In this document: in pieces, positions 44,928 to 55,576 of the stretch
Layout: each line of letters opens with the position of its first letter
How positions within the stretch are numbered: the stretch's first letter is position 1
From: Lysobacterales bacterium
GTDB taxonomy: Bacteria; Pseudomonadota; Gammaproteobacteria; Xanthomonadales; Xanthomonadaceae
Assembly: GCA_017302035.1 (NCBI GenBank)
Contig: JAFLEA010000003.1
Location: 27,312-91,311, forward strand
DNA: 64,000 bases
Reading direction: 5' to 3'
Translations under genes and position numbers: made by a program
The notes under the pieces: generated by a model
The model's database searches: none
Told to the model about the DNA's origin: nothing
What the model saw: only the letters and a program-made list of their open reading frames with translations

Positions 44928-44953
44928 CGGCGAAGCAACGGATCGAACCGCCC

Positions 44954-46192
44954 ATGTCCAGCCCTCCTCCCGCCTCCCCAGCCGACCACGGCGTGGTCGT
45001 CATCGGCGCCGGCGTGGTCGGCGTGGCCACGGCGTACGCGCTGGCGCGGCGCGGCAAGCGCGTGCACCTGGTCGACCGGGCGGCGGGACCGGCGCTGGGC
45101 ACCTCCTTCGCCAACGGCGCGCAGCTGAGCTACGCCTATACCGATGCCATGGCCGGGCCGGCGCTGTGGAAGCAGTTGCCGGGCGTGCTGGGCGGCGGCG
45201 ATCCGTCCTATCGCGCGCATACCACGGCCGATCCGGACTACTGGCGCTGGTCGCTGGCGTTCCTGCGCAACGCCACCGCCGGCCGCCTGCGCCGCAACAC
45301 CCTGGCCACGCTGGAACTGGCGCTGGAATCGCGTGCGGCGATGGCCGCGCTGCTGCAGCGGCATGCGCTGGAGTTCGACCACCAAGTGGCCGGCAAGCTG
45401 CACCTGTACTACAAGGCCGCCTCGCTGCCCGCGGCCGAGGCGATGATCGCGCTCAAGCGACCCTACGGCGTGGAGCAGCGCCTGGTCGACGCGGCCGAGG
45501 TCGCCCGCATCGAACCGGCCCTGGCGGACATCCCCGGCATCGCCGGCGCGGTGCATTCGCCCGAGGAGGAGGTCGGCGATCCGTGGCGCTTCAGCAACGG
45601 GTTGCTGGAGGTGCTGCGCGAACGCTACGGGGTGCAGGCCAGCTTCGGCCTCGACCTGCGGCGCCTGGCACGCGACGGCACCTCGGGCTGGCGGCTGGAA
45701 GCGGCCGACGGCCAGGTGCTGCAGGCGCGCCAGGTCGTGGTCTGCACCGGCATCGACGGCAACGCGCTGCTGCGTCCGCTCGGCGTGCGGGTGCCGCTGA
45801 TGGCGATCAAGGGCTATTCGTTCACCGCGCCCTGCGGCCCGGCGGCGCCGCGGACCAGCATCACCGACACTTCGCGCAAGCTGGTGTTCTGCCGCCTGGG
45901 CGAGCGCATGCGCGTGGCCGGCGTGGCCGAGGTCAACGTCTGGGATCCGCAGCCTTCGCCGCAGCGGATGGCCGACCTGGTGGCGCTGGCGCGCGCCTCG
46001 CTGCCGCGGGCGGCCGACTACGACCGGGTCGAGAGCCAATGGGGCGGGCTGCGTCCGGTCACTCCGTTCTCCTCGCCGGTGATCCGCCAGGCGCGGGACG
46101 GGCTGTTCGTCAACCTGGGCCACGGCATGCTGGGCTGGACCCTGGCGATGGGCAGCGGCGAGCGGGTGGCGGCGCTGCTCGAAGCCGCCTGA
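44954..46192 (+). CDS. dadA: D-amino-acid dehydrogenase (DadA-like)
   Basis: 412 residues. The FAD-binding motif VVIGAGVVGVATAYALARRG opens the protein; GTSFANGAQLSYAYTDAMAG, YWRWSLAFLRN, KGYSFT, DTSRKLVFCRLGERMRVAG and GHGMLGWTLAMGSG are DadA-type blocks. It oxidises D-amino acids to 2-oxo acids at the membrane, passing electrons to the respiratory chain. With gltS upstream and dgcN/dgcA elsewhere in the window it fits the use of D- and L-glutamate-type compounds. DadX is not adjacent, so dadA is assigned by similarity only. Confidence 0.82.
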   Translation: MSSPPPASPADHGVVVIGAGVVGVATAYALARRGKRVHLVDRAAGPALGTSFANGAQLSYAYTDAMAGPALWKQLPGVLGGGDPSYRAHTTADPDYWRWSLAFLRNATAGRLRRNTLATLELALESRAAMAALLQRHALEFDHQVAGKLHLYYKAASLPAAEAMIALKRPYGVEQRLVDAAEVARIEPALADIPGIAGAVHSPEEEVGDPWRFSNGLLEVLRERYGVQASFGLDLRRLARDGTSGWRLEAADGQVLQARQVVVCTGIDGNALLRPLGVRVPLMAIKGYSFTAPCGPAAPRTSITDTSRKLVFCRLGERMRVAGVAEVNVWDPQPSPQRMADLVALARASLPRAADYDRVESQWGGLRPVTPFSSPVIRQARDGLFVNLGHGMLGWTLAMGSGERVAALLEAA

Positions 46193-46213
46193 GCGCGCTC
46201 GATCCGCCGGGCC

Positions 46214-47464
46214 TCAATCCAGCGGGCACTCCGCGATCCGGTCCATCCGGATCCGGTTGGCGAACAGCGAGAACGCCAGCATCCCGGCCAGGCCATTGGC
46301 ACGCTCGACCCACGGCGGCAGCCAGCGCGGCGGAGCCAGGGTCCCGTCGGCGAACAGCGGCTCGAAGCGGACCACGTCGTCCAGGGTCATCTTGCCGGCG
46401 AACAGCCAGCGGCACAGGCGCAACCGGTCCAGCGCCAACGCGCGGCGGAAGAAGGTGTGCACGCCGATCAGGCCGCGCAGGTACACGGTGTCCTTGGTGA
46501 AGGCATGGCCGCCGGTCACCGGCACGCCGCGGAACACGCGCTGGGCCGAGGCGAAGCTCTCCTCCCCGGTCTGCCCACCCTCCAGGAAATAGGCGAATAC
46601 CTGCAGGAAGTCGGCACCCTCCAGGGCCATGGCCACCGCCTCGATGCGCAGGCTGATCCGCTTCATCCGCTCGATGTCGATGCTGCCGGTGATCTGCTCG
46701 GCGAAAGTGGCCAGTCCTTCCTGGACCGCGGTGACCCGCGGCGAGGCCAGGGCCAGGCTCGGCAGGTTGGCCTGTTCGCGGCCGTTGAGCGCGGTCAGCG
46801 AGTGCACCAACGCTTCGTGATGGAACAGCTGGCGGCGGTCGTAATCGCTGAACGCGGCGCCGGCACGCAGGCGGATGCGGGTGGCGCCGGCGGCGGCCTT
46901 GGCGATCAGGTCCGGGTCCAGTTCGACCTGGATCACGCGACTGCCGAAGAAATCGTCCAGATCGCCCTGCAGCTGCAGCGCCAGCGCGGTGGCCGAGACC
47001 GGCACCTGTTCCTCCGGCGCGAGCAGTTCGCGGTCCAGTTCGCCGGCGATCTGGATGAAGTGGCGCGCGGCTTCGCGGGTGGTCGGCCCGTCGCCGGGCA
47101 GCGGCTCGTCGGGGCGCCCGAACAGCGCGATCGATTCGGCGCAGGCACCGGCGCGGCCCAGCGCTTCGAGCAGGCGCGCGGCCCGGTCCCAACTGGCGGC
47201 CGACTCGCGCAGGTAGACGCCCAGCGGATGCCGCGGGTCGGCCGCGGCGGCAATGGCGGCCAATTCGGCGCGCGCGTCGGCGAAATCCAGCTTCGGGTAT
47301 TCCACCACCGGCAGCGCCGCCTGCCCGCGCCGCCAGCGTTCCAGGAATTCCACCTGCACCGCGGCCGGCCAACTGGCCAGGCTCAGCAGCTTGATCCCGC
47401 GCACCGCCTTGACCAGGCGCGCGTCGAGCGCGGCATGACGGGCGATGTCGACCGAGGCGTCCAT
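46214..47464 (-). CDS. Flavohemoglobin-expression-modulating QEGLA protein (DUF1704)
   Basis: 416 residues. It has the QEGLA box (248-252, TAVQEGLATFAEQ) and, before it, H216-E-A-L-V-H221, an HExxxH zinc-protease-like motif. Later blocks include RVFRGVPVTGGHAFTKDTVY and LRGLIGVHTFFRRAL. The family is DUF1704; the name comes from a link with flavohemoglobin levels, and an active metallopeptidase is likely but unproven. The ATG shares a base with the rsgA stop (TGATG), so it is coupled to rsgA. Confidence 0.88.
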   Translation of the reverse strand: MDASVDIARHAALDARLVKAVRGIKLLSLASWPAAVQVEFLERWRRGQAALPVVEYPKLDFADARAELAAIAAAADPRHPLGVYLRESAASWDRAARLLEALGRAGACAESIALFGRPDEPLPGDGPTTREAARHFIQIAGELDRELLAPEEQVPVSATALALQLQGDLDDFFGSRVIQVELDPDLIAKAAAGATRIRLRAGAAFSDYDRRQLFHHEALVHSLTALNGREQANLPSLALASPRVTAVQEGLATFAEQITGSIDIERMKRISLRIEAVAMALEGADFLQVFAYFLEGGQTGEESFASAQRVFRGVPVTGGHAFTKDTVYLRGLIGVHTFFRRALALDRLRLCRWLFAGKMTLDDVVRFEPLFADGTLAPPRWLPPWVERANGLAGMLAFSLFANRIRMDRIAECPLD

Positions 47465-48582
47465 CAACGCCGCGGATACTTCTCGTCCAGGCGCCGGCGC
47501 AGCGCCTTGTTCTGCACCTTCGCGTCGGCCTTCTGCGCCAGGCGGGTCGCCAGGCGGTCGGCGGCGCCGGCGATCTCGTCGCGCAGCTTCAGGTAGTTGC
47601 CCACCCGGGCGGGATCGAGGGTGCCGGCCTCGAGCGCAGCGTTCACCGCGCAACCCGGCTCGGTCCGGTGCGAGCAGTCGCTGAAGCGGCACTGCGCGGC
47701 CAGCGCCTCGATGTCGGCGAAACCGCCGTCGGCCAGTTCCTCCTCGCCGGTGGGCTTGAGTTCGCGCATGCCGGGGGTATCGACCAGGCAGGCGCCGGAG
47801 GGCAGCGCGATCAGCGCGCGGTGGGTCGTGGTGTGGCGACCGCGCGAATCGTGCTCGCGCACCTCGCCGGTCTTCATCCGCTGCTGCCCGAGCAGGCTGT
47901 TGGTCAGGGTGGACTTGCCGGCGCCGGAGGAGCCGACCAGCACCGCGGTCATGCCCGGCGCCAGCCACGGCGCCAGCGCCGCCACCGCCTGCGGATCCCT
48001 GGCATCGAGCGCCAGCACCGGCAGGCCCTGGGCGCGCAGATCGGCCAACGCCGCCAGCGCGGCCTCGGTGTCGGTGCCGGCGTGGTCGGCCTTGGTCAGC
48101 ACGATCACCGGCTGCACCCCACCGCCGCCGACCAGCAGCAGGTAGCGCTCGATCCGGCGCGGGTTGAAGTCCGCGTCCAGGCCGCAGACCACGAAGGCGG
48201 TATCGACGTTCGCGGCGATCACCTGTTGCTGGTAGTGCTCGCCGGCGGCGGCGCGCTTGATCGCGCTGCGCCGGGGCAGCAGGGCCAGGATCCGGCGACC
48301 GTCGTGCAGTACCCAGTCGCCGACCGCGGCGCGCTCGTGCAGGGGCACGCCATCGGCGGTGAACACCGGGCGGCGCTGCCATTCCGGCGGCGACTCGGCG
48401 CGGAAACCCGCATCCGGCGCGTCGGACAGCACGTAGCCGGTGCGATGCTGCTCGCTGACCCGCGCCGGGCGGGCGCCCGGGTGGGCGGCGGCCAGCGCCT
48501 GCCAGGCCGGGTCTTCGGCAGCCCCCGTCCATGGCCAGCCGATCCGGCGCAGGGAGGCATTCTCGAAGTGATCAGGATCCAT
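47464..48582 (-). CDS. rsgA: Ribosome small-subunit-dependent GTPase RsgA
   Basis: 372 residues, a circularly permuted GTPase. An N-terminal OB fold (about 65-115) precedes the GTPase. Motif order is TKAD (163-166, G4) before the P-loop G217-SSGAGKST225 (G1), then DTPG (268-271, G3). The C-terminal zinc finger is C-x4-C-x-H-x5-C (CRFSDCSHRTEPGC). It matures the 30S subunit. The start at 48582 was chosen by domain length; the downstream DUF1704 gene is translationally coupled. Confidence 0.94.
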   Translation of the reverse strand: MDPDHFENASLRRIGWPWTGAAEDPAWQALAAAHPGARPARVSEQHRTGYVLSDAPDAGFRAESPPEWQRRPVFTADGVPLHERAAVGDWVLHDGRRILALLPRRSAIKRAAAGEHYQQQVIAANVDTAFVVCGLDADFNPRRIERYLLLVGGGGVQPVIVLTKADHAGTDTEAALAALADLRAQGLPVLALDARDPQAVAALAPWLAPGMTAVLVGSSGAGKSTLTNSLLGQQRMKTGEVREHDSRGRHTTTHRALIALPSGACLVDTPGMRELKPTGEEELADGGFADIEALAAQCRFSDCSHRTEPGCAVNAALEAGTLDPARVGNYLKLRDEIAGAADRLATRLAQKADAKVQNKALRRRLDEKYPRR

Positions 48583-48797
48583 GCCGGCATTGTATTCGGG
48601 CCGCACCGGGCACGGCTCGCGGGCCGGGCAAGCGCCGGACCCTGGCGCGTGCGGCAACGGCCGGGCGGCGGCGATGCGCGGAAGCGCACCTGGCGCGGAT
48701 CCCGGGAATCACCGGGAATCCCTGCCGGCACAGGCATTTACGGGGTTCTTTCGGTACCATGGCCGGCGACGAGTACCCCACGCTCAGGCCCATCCCC

Positions 48798-50075
48798 ATG
48801 TCGTCCACCGAAAAACCGCTCGGCATCCGCGAGCGCCTGTCGGAAGTCCGCTACGAGATCCGCGGCGAACTGAACCGGCGCGCGCACGCACTCGAAGCCG
48901 AGGGGCGCAAGCTGATCAAGCTCAACATCGGCAACCCCGGCGCGTTCGGCTTCCGCGCCCCGGCGCACCTGCAGCGCGCCATCGTCGACGACATCGACCA
49001 CACCGATCCCTACACCCACCAGCTCGGCCTGCCGGCCGCGCGCGAGGCGCTGGCCGCGGCCTACCGCGCGCGCAACGCGCCCTACGTGGACACCGACCGG
49101 ATATTCGTCGGCAACGGCGTGTCCGAGCTGATCGACATGACCCTGCGCGCCCTGCTCAATCCGGGCGACGAGGTGCTGGTGCCCTCGCCGGACTATCCGC
49201 TGTGGTCGGCGGCCACCATCCTCAACGACGGCCGCCCGGTGTACTACCGCTGCGCGCCGGAAAACGGCTTCCTGCCCGACCCGGTCGAGGTCGAGGCGCT
49301 GGTGTCCTCGCGTACCCGCGCGATCGTGCTGATCAACCCGAACAACCCCACCGGCGCGGTCTATCCGCGCGAACTGCTCGAGCGCATGGTGGCGATCGCC
49401 AAGCGCCACAACCTGCTGCTGCTGGTCGACGAGATCTACGACCAGGTGCTGTACGACGGGGCCGGGTTCGAGCCGCTGGCGCCGATCGCCGGCGAGCATC
49501 CGTGCATCACCTTCTCCGGCCTGAGCAAGGTGCACCGCGCCTGCGGCTGGCGGGTGGGCTGGGCGATCCTCACCGGCGCGCCGGCGCGCACCGTCGACTA
49601 CCGCAATGCGCTGGACCTGCTCTCAGGCTTGCGCCTGTGCGCGAACGTCGCCGGCCAGTATGCGATCGCCGCGGCGGTGAACGGCCCGGACACGATCAGC
49701 GAGCTGTGCGCGCCGGGCGGACGCCTGTACGAGACCCGCCGCGCAGTGGTCGAGGCCTGTGCCGCCAGCGAACACCTGCGCCTGGTCGAGCCGCGCGGCG
49801 CGCTGTATGCGTTCCCGGCGGTGACCGGCGCGGCCGCGCGCGGCTTCGACGACCACCAGTTCGCACTGGAACTGCTGGAAACCGAGGATGTGCTGATCGT
49901 GCCCGGCTCCAGCTTCAACGTCCCCTACCGCGACCACTTCCGGGTGACCCTGCTGCCGCAGGCCGAAGTCATGCGCGAGGTGTTCGCGCGCATCGACCGC
50001 GCCCTGGCGCGGCGCGCCGAGGCGGCCGGCAAGGTGGTGCCGATCAAGGCCAAGGCGCAGCACGCGGCGGCCTGA
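48798..50075 (+). CDS. PLP-dependent aminotransferase, AlaA-like
   Basis: 425 residues of fold-type I. The PLP lysine is K244 in TFSGLSKVHRACGWRVGW; NPNNPTGAVYP (180-190), DEIYDQVLYDG (211-221) and the final substrate-binding arginine in DHFRVTLLP are present. Sequence style is that of AlaA (alanine-synthesising, glutamate-pyruvate) aminotransferases. It makes alanine from pyruvate and glutamate in the cytoplasm. No obvious operon partner except the SGNH hydrolase 15 nt downstream. Confidence 0.85.
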   Translation: MSSTEKPLGIRERLSEVRYEIRGELNRRAHALEAEGRKLIKLNIGNPGAFGFRAPAHLQRAIVDDIDHTDPYTHQLGLPAAREALAAAYRARNAPYVDTDRIFVGNGVSELIDMTLRALLNPGDEVLVPSPDYPLWSAATILNDGRPVYYRCAPENGFLPDPVEVEALVSSRTRAIVLINPNNPTGAVYPRELLERMVAIAKRHNLLLLVDEIYDQVLYDGAGFEPLAPIAGEHPCITFSGLSKVHRACGWRVGWAILTGAPARTVDYRNALDLLSGLRLCANVAGQYAIAAAVNGPDTISELCAPGGRLYETRRAVVEACAASEHLRLVEPRGALYAFPAVTGAAARGFDDHQFALELLETEDVLIVPGSSFNVPYRDHFRVTLLPQAEVMREVFARIDRALARRAEAAGKVVPIKAKAQHAAA

Positions 50076-50090
50076 GCGGGCGGGCACGGA

Positions 50091-50765
50091 ATGGCGACCG
50101 ACCGGGCCGAGTCCACCGGGACCGATTTGCCGGCGGCTGTCCCGGCCGGGTTCCTGGCGCTGGGCGATTCCTACACGATCGGCGAAGGCGTCGAACCGGA
50201 AGGCCGCTGGCCGGTGCAGCTGGCCCGGGCCCTGCACGGCGAAGGCTTCGCCCTCGGCGAACCGCGGATCGTCGCCACCACCGGCTGGACCACCGACGAA
50301 CTGGACGCCGGCATCGACGCGGCCCGGGCGCAAGCGCCGATCGGCCACGACCATGCCCTGGTCAGCCTGCTGATCGGTGTCAACAACCAGTACCGCGGCC
50401 GTCCGCTGGATGTGTTCCGGGCCCAGTTCGCCGCGCTGCTGCGGCGGGCGGTCGCCTTCGCCGGTGGCGAACGGGGGCGCGTGCTGGTGCTGGCGATCCC
50501 CGACTGGGGAGTGACTCCGTTCGCCATCGCGCAATCGCGCGACCCGGCACGGGTGGCCACCCAGATCGACGCGTTCAACGCCGCTTGCCGCGAGGAAGCC
50601 GCACGCGCCGGCACCCACTGGATCGATATCGCCCCGGTCAGCCGCGAGCGTGGCGGCGAGCCGGGGATGCTGGTCGAGGACGGCCTGCATCCCTCGGCTG
50701 CGATGTATGCACTGTGGGCGGAGCTGGCGCTGCCGGTGGCGCGCGCCGCATTGGAACAGCAATAG
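50091..50765 (+). CDS. SGNH/GDSL-family hydrolase
   Basis: 224 residues. The nucleophile is S27 in ALGDSYTIGEG, block III is IGVNNQYRG, and the Asp-His pair is in EDGLHPSAAMY near the C-terminus. These are the four SGNH blocks of lipases/esterases. No signal peptide, so it is cytoplasmic as written. It probably belongs to one transcript with the aminotransferase. Substrate unknown. Confidence 0.85.
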   Translation: MATDRAESTGTDLPAAVPAGFLALGDSYTIGEGVEPEGRWPVQLARALHGEGFALGEPRIVATTGWTTDELDAGIDAARAQAPIGHDHALVSLLIGVNNQYRGRPLDVFRAQFAALLRRAVAFAGGERGRVLVLAIPDWGVTPFAIAQSRDPARVATQIDAFNAACREEAARAGTHWIDIAPVSRERGGEPGMLVEDGLHPSAAMYALWAELALPVARAALEQQ

Positions 50766-50988
50766 CCACCGGAGTGACGGCCGCGGGCGGCCGGCGCCGG
50801 GGCATCGCTTGCGCCTGACCGGGCGGATGCGGGCATCCATCCGGCCCCGCCCTGGGACCCCCGGTCGCCATGCCCGCTCCCGTGCGCGTCCCGCCTGCCA
50901 TGCTGATCCCGGCGATCGCGCGCTTCCGCGGCGCGGGACGCGACGCAACGTTGCCGGGGCGTTGATCGCCGCGTCATGGGCGCGGGGG

Positions 50989-50994
50989 TAGAAT
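50989..50994 (+). promoter_or_regulatory. Possible -10 of the glutaredoxin-rhodanese gene
   Basis: TAGAAT (five of six consensus) lies 49 nt before the ATG at 51044. TTGATC upstream is 21 nt away, longer than ideal, so the -35 is uncertain. Confidence 0.4.
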
Positions 50995-51043
50995 GACGGT
51001 CCCGGATTTTCGTCCGGCCCCCTCCCGCTTTCCAGAGCCCCCC

Positions 51044-51970
51044 ATGTCCCTCGATCCCGCCCTGCGTTCGCGCATCGAATCGCTGCTCCAGGCCAACCGC
51101 GTCGTGCTGTTCATGAAGGGCCAGCCGGGCGCGCCGCAATGCGGCTTCTCGGCCAAGGCCAGCGGCGTGCTGGAGGACCTGGGAGTGGAATACGGCCACG
51201 TCAACGTGCTGGCCGACCAGGAGATCCGCGAGGGGATCAAGGCGTTCGGCAACTGGCCGACCATCCCGCAGCTGTACGTGGACGGGGAACTGGTCGGCGG
51301 CAGCGACATCATCGAGCAGATGGCCTCCAGCGGCGAACTCTCGCAGTTGCTGGGCCTGCCGCCGCCGGATCGCACCCCGCCGCAGGTCACCGTGACCGAG
51401 GCGGCCGCCGAGAAGCTGCGCGGCGCGCTGGCCGATGCCGGCAACGGCGCGCTGGCGCTGGCGATCGACGCGCGTTTCCAGCCGCGCTTCCAGATCGCCC
51501 CGCGCAACGACACCGCCATCGCGGTGGAGACCGCCGGCCTGCGGATCCAGTTCGATCCGGCCAGCGCGCGCCGCGCCCACGGCATCACCATCGACTGGGT
51601 CGACGATTTTCGCGGCCAGGGCCTGGCGATCGACAACCCCAACGCGCCCAGGCCGGTGCAGGCGATCTCTCCGTCCGAAGCCGACCGCCAGGTCCGCAGC
51701 GGCGAACTGGTCCTGGTGGACGTGCGCCCGGGCGACGAGCGCGCCATCGCCGCGATCGGCGTGGCCCACCGCACTTTCGATGGCGACGGCCGCGCCGAAC
51801 TGGAAGCGCTGCCGAAGGACACCCGGCTGGCGTTCCTGTGCCACCACGGCGGCCGCAGCGGGCGCGCGGCGGAGGAATTCCGCGCCAAGGGCTTCACCTG
51901 CATCTTCAACGTCGAGGGCGGCATCGACCGCTGGTCGCAGGAAGTGGACGGCGGCATTCCGCGCTATTGA
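51044..51970 (+). CDS. Monothiol glutaredoxin-HesB-like-rhodanese fusion (Grx4 family)
   Basis: 308 residues with three domains. Residues 1-108 are a CGFS monothiol glutaredoxin (C33 in PQCGFS; WPTIPQLYVDGELVGGSDI), which binds and hands over 2Fe-2S clusters with glutathione. Residues 113-205 resemble the A-type/HesB fold (VTVTEAAAEKLRGALA, GLRIQFDPASARRAHGITID, GQGLAIDNPNAP) but stop before the cysteine pair that normally binds the cluster. Residues 208-308 are a rhodanese (C266 in FLCHHGGRSGRAAEEF). The fusion points to sulfur and Fe-S handling in the cytoplasm. Confidence 0.92.
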   Translation: MSLDPALRSRIESLLQANRVVLFMKGQPGAPQCGFSAKASGVLEDLGVEYGHVNVLADQEIREGIKAFGNWPTIPQLYVDGELVGGSDIIEQMASSGELSQLLGLPPPDRTPPQVTVTEAAAEKLRGALADAGNGALALAIDARFQPRFQIAPRNDTAIAVETAGLRIQFDPASARRAHGITIDWVDDFRGQGLAIDNPNAPRPVQAISPSEADRQVRSGELVLVDVRPGDERAIAAIGVAHRTFDGDGRAELEALPKDTRLAFLCHHGGRSGRAAEEFRAKGFTCIFNVEGGIDRWSQEVDGGIPRY

Positions 51971-51976
51971 GGCGCC

Positions 51977-52053
51977 GGGCCGCCGGCAAGCTCGGCTCCT
52001 ACGCATGCGTGCGCCGCCACGGCGCTTGTAGGAGCCGAGCTTGCCGGCGGCCC
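51977..52053. repeat. REP-like palindrome with 26-bp perfect arms
   Basis: Arms at 51977-52002 and 52028-52053 are exact reverse complements, ending in GGCTCCTAC and GTAGGAGCC around a 25-base spacer that holds its own hairpin (GCGCCG-CCA-CGGCGC). GTAGGAGC-type elements are the common REPs of Xanthomonas and Stenotrophomonas relatives. It lies between convergent genes and could also end both transcripts. Confidence 0.75.
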
Positions 52054-52061
52054 TCGATGGC

Positions 52062-52601
52062 TCAGAAACCGCCGCAGGCGTCCAGCCATGCCCGCTCCTC
52101 GGCGGTGCTTTCCCGGCCCAGCGCGCGGTTGCGGTGCGGAAAGCGGCCGAAGCGCTCGATCACCCGCTGGTGCTCGATCGCGTATTCCGTGTAGGTCGCG
52201 TTGCCCAGCGACCGGAACAGTTCGACCGAGCGGCGCTGGTCCGCCGGATCCTCGGAATGCTCGAACGGCAGGTAGAAGAACGCGCGCAGCGTTGGTTCGA
52301 ACGCGGCGTCGTGGCCGGCGGCCAGCGCGCGGTCGGCGCACTGGCGGGCCAGGCCGTCGCTGGCAAAAGCGTGGCCGCTGGCGCGGAACACGTTGCGCGG
52401 GATCTGGTCGAGCAGGAGCAGCAGGGCCAGCGCGCCTTCGGCGGTGTCCAGCCAGGATTCGCACTCGCCCCGCGCGGCGGCCAGGTGCGCATCGAGGAAC
52501 CGTTCCTCGCACTGGCGATCGAACACCTCGCCGCCGTTGAACCAGGCGCGCATGCCGGCCTCGCGCCAGAACCGCACCACTTCCGCCGCCGTGGTCCGCA
52601 T
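52062..52601 (-). CDS. DUF924 family protein
   Basis: 179 residues from the ATG at 52601. EVVRFWREAGMRAWFNGGEV, LALLLLLDQIPRNVFRASGH, FFYLPFEHSEDPADQRRSVE and RVIERFGRFPHRNRALGRES define DUF924, a TPR-like helical family of unknown function widespread in proteobacteria. No signal peptide. Confidence 0.9.
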   Translation of the reverse strand: MRTTAAEVVRFWREAGMRAWFNGGEVFDRQCEERFLDAHLAAARGECESWLDTAEGALALLLLLDQIPRNVFRASGHAFASDGLARQCADRALAAGHDAAFEPTLRAFFYLPFEHSEDPADQRRSVELFRSLGNATYTEYAIEHQRVIERFGRFPHRNRALGRESTAEERAWLDACGGF

Positions 52602-52757
52602 CCCTCCACCTCCCGCATCCGCGAGAGGACAGCCTGCCACGATCGGCGCGGCAATGCCCGCATCCCACGGCGATGCCCTCTCGGCACACTTCCGGCACGT
52701 TGCGTGCCGGGCCGGAGCAGGCTAGCTTCGGGGCATCCGCTCCACCCGGGGAAAACC

Positions 52758-54205
<1,448 letters not shown>

Positions 54206-54209
<4 letters not shown>

Positions 54210-55516
54210 ACCGTCCTTTCGCCGCGATCCGTCGCTTGTCCCTCCTCGCCGGCGGCGCGCTGTTCGGCGCCGGCCTGGCCCTCCCGGCCGCCCCGGTCCT
54301 GGCGCAGGATTCCGGCGCGGTGCTGATCCGCAACGCCACCGTGCATACCGCCGGGCCGCAGGGCACCCTGCGGGATACCGACGTGCTGGTCCAGGGCGGC
54401 ACCATCCGCGCGATCGGCAAGGAACTTGCGGCTCCGGCCGGCGCACAGGTGGTGGAGGCGGCCGGCAAGCCGCTCACCCCGGCCCTGTTCGCCGGCATCA
54501 CCGGCATCGGCCTGGAGGAAGTCTCCGGCGAACCGCCGACCGTGGACAACGCGGTGTCGCTGGAAGACCAGCCGGTGCGCCCGGAATTCGACGTGACCCT
54601 GGCCTACAACCCGGCCTCGGTGCTGGTGCCGGTGGCGCGGGTGGAAGGGCTGGGCTTCACCCTGCTGGCGGCCGATTCCGGCAAGGCCTTCGTCGCCGGT
54701 CAGGGCGGCGTGGTGCGGCTGGACGGCAGCGCCGATCCGGTCGGCCCGCGCGCGCTGTTCGTCGGCCTCGGCGCCGGCGCCGCCGAACTGGGCGGCAAGT
54801 CGCGCGCGTCGCTGTGGATGCTGCTGGACCAGATGGTCGCCGAGGCCCGCGGGCGGATGCCGGCCGATTCGCCGCACGCATTGCTCACGCCCGCCGGCCG
54901 CGCGACCCTGGCGCGCTACCTCAATGGCCAGGGTCGGATCGTGGTCCGGATCGACCGCGCGGCCGACATCCGCCAATTGCTGCGCTGGGCGGCACGCGAA
55001 CGGGTGCGGTTGGCGATCGCCGGTGGCGCCGAGGCCTGGCAGTTGGCGCCACAACTGGCGCAGGCACAGGTGCCGGTGTTCGTCGATGCGCTGGTCGACC
55101 TGCCCGGCAACTTCGACCAGATCGGCGCGACCCTGCGCAACGCCGCGCTGCTGCAGGCCGCCGGGGTCGAGGTCGGCTTCACCCAGTCCGGCGACGCCTC
55201 GCACAACGCGCGCAAGGTACGCCAGCTGGCCGGCAACGCCGTCGCCAACGGCCTGCCCTGGGACGCCGGCCTGGCCGGCCTGACCCGGGTGCCGGCGCAG
55301 GCGCTGGGCGTGGGCGACCGCCTGGGCACGATCGCGGTGGGCCGGACCGCCGACCTGGTGCTGTGGACCGGCGATCCGCTGGACGTGATCAACACCGCGC
55401 AGCAGGTCTGGCTGGGCGGTCGTGCCATGCCGATGCGCTCGCGCCAGACCGAACTGCGCGACCGCTACCTGCATGGCTCCGGCGAATCGGGCCTGCCCCC
55501 GGCTTATTCGCGCTGA
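54206..55516 (+). CDS. Amidohydrolase-like protein lacking metal-binding His motif
   Basis: 436 residues from a GTG overlapping the previous stop by four bases. It has a signal peptide (MNRPFAAIRRLSLLAGGALF, cut near LAQ-DS). The beta-sandwich halves (VLIRNATVHTAGPQGTLRDT, ALGVGDRLGTIAVGRTADLV) are those of an amidohydrolase. The place of HxH (about 94-105) reads LFAGITGIGLEEV, with no histidine, and there is no clear HIH or HSD counterpart. It is therefore probably non-catalytic and may form a partner for the intact upstream enzyme. Confidence 0.82.
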
Positions 55517-55576
55517 CCCGGGGTTTTGCGTTAGGGTTTCCGCAAAGTTGAAATGCCGGCCTGCTCGGGAGGGCCC

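Noticed and set aside
50766-51043. A small gene in the 278-nt gap before the glutaredoxin fusion
   Set aside because: I see only Arg/Pro-rich frames without ribosome sites; the gap holds a possible promoter only.
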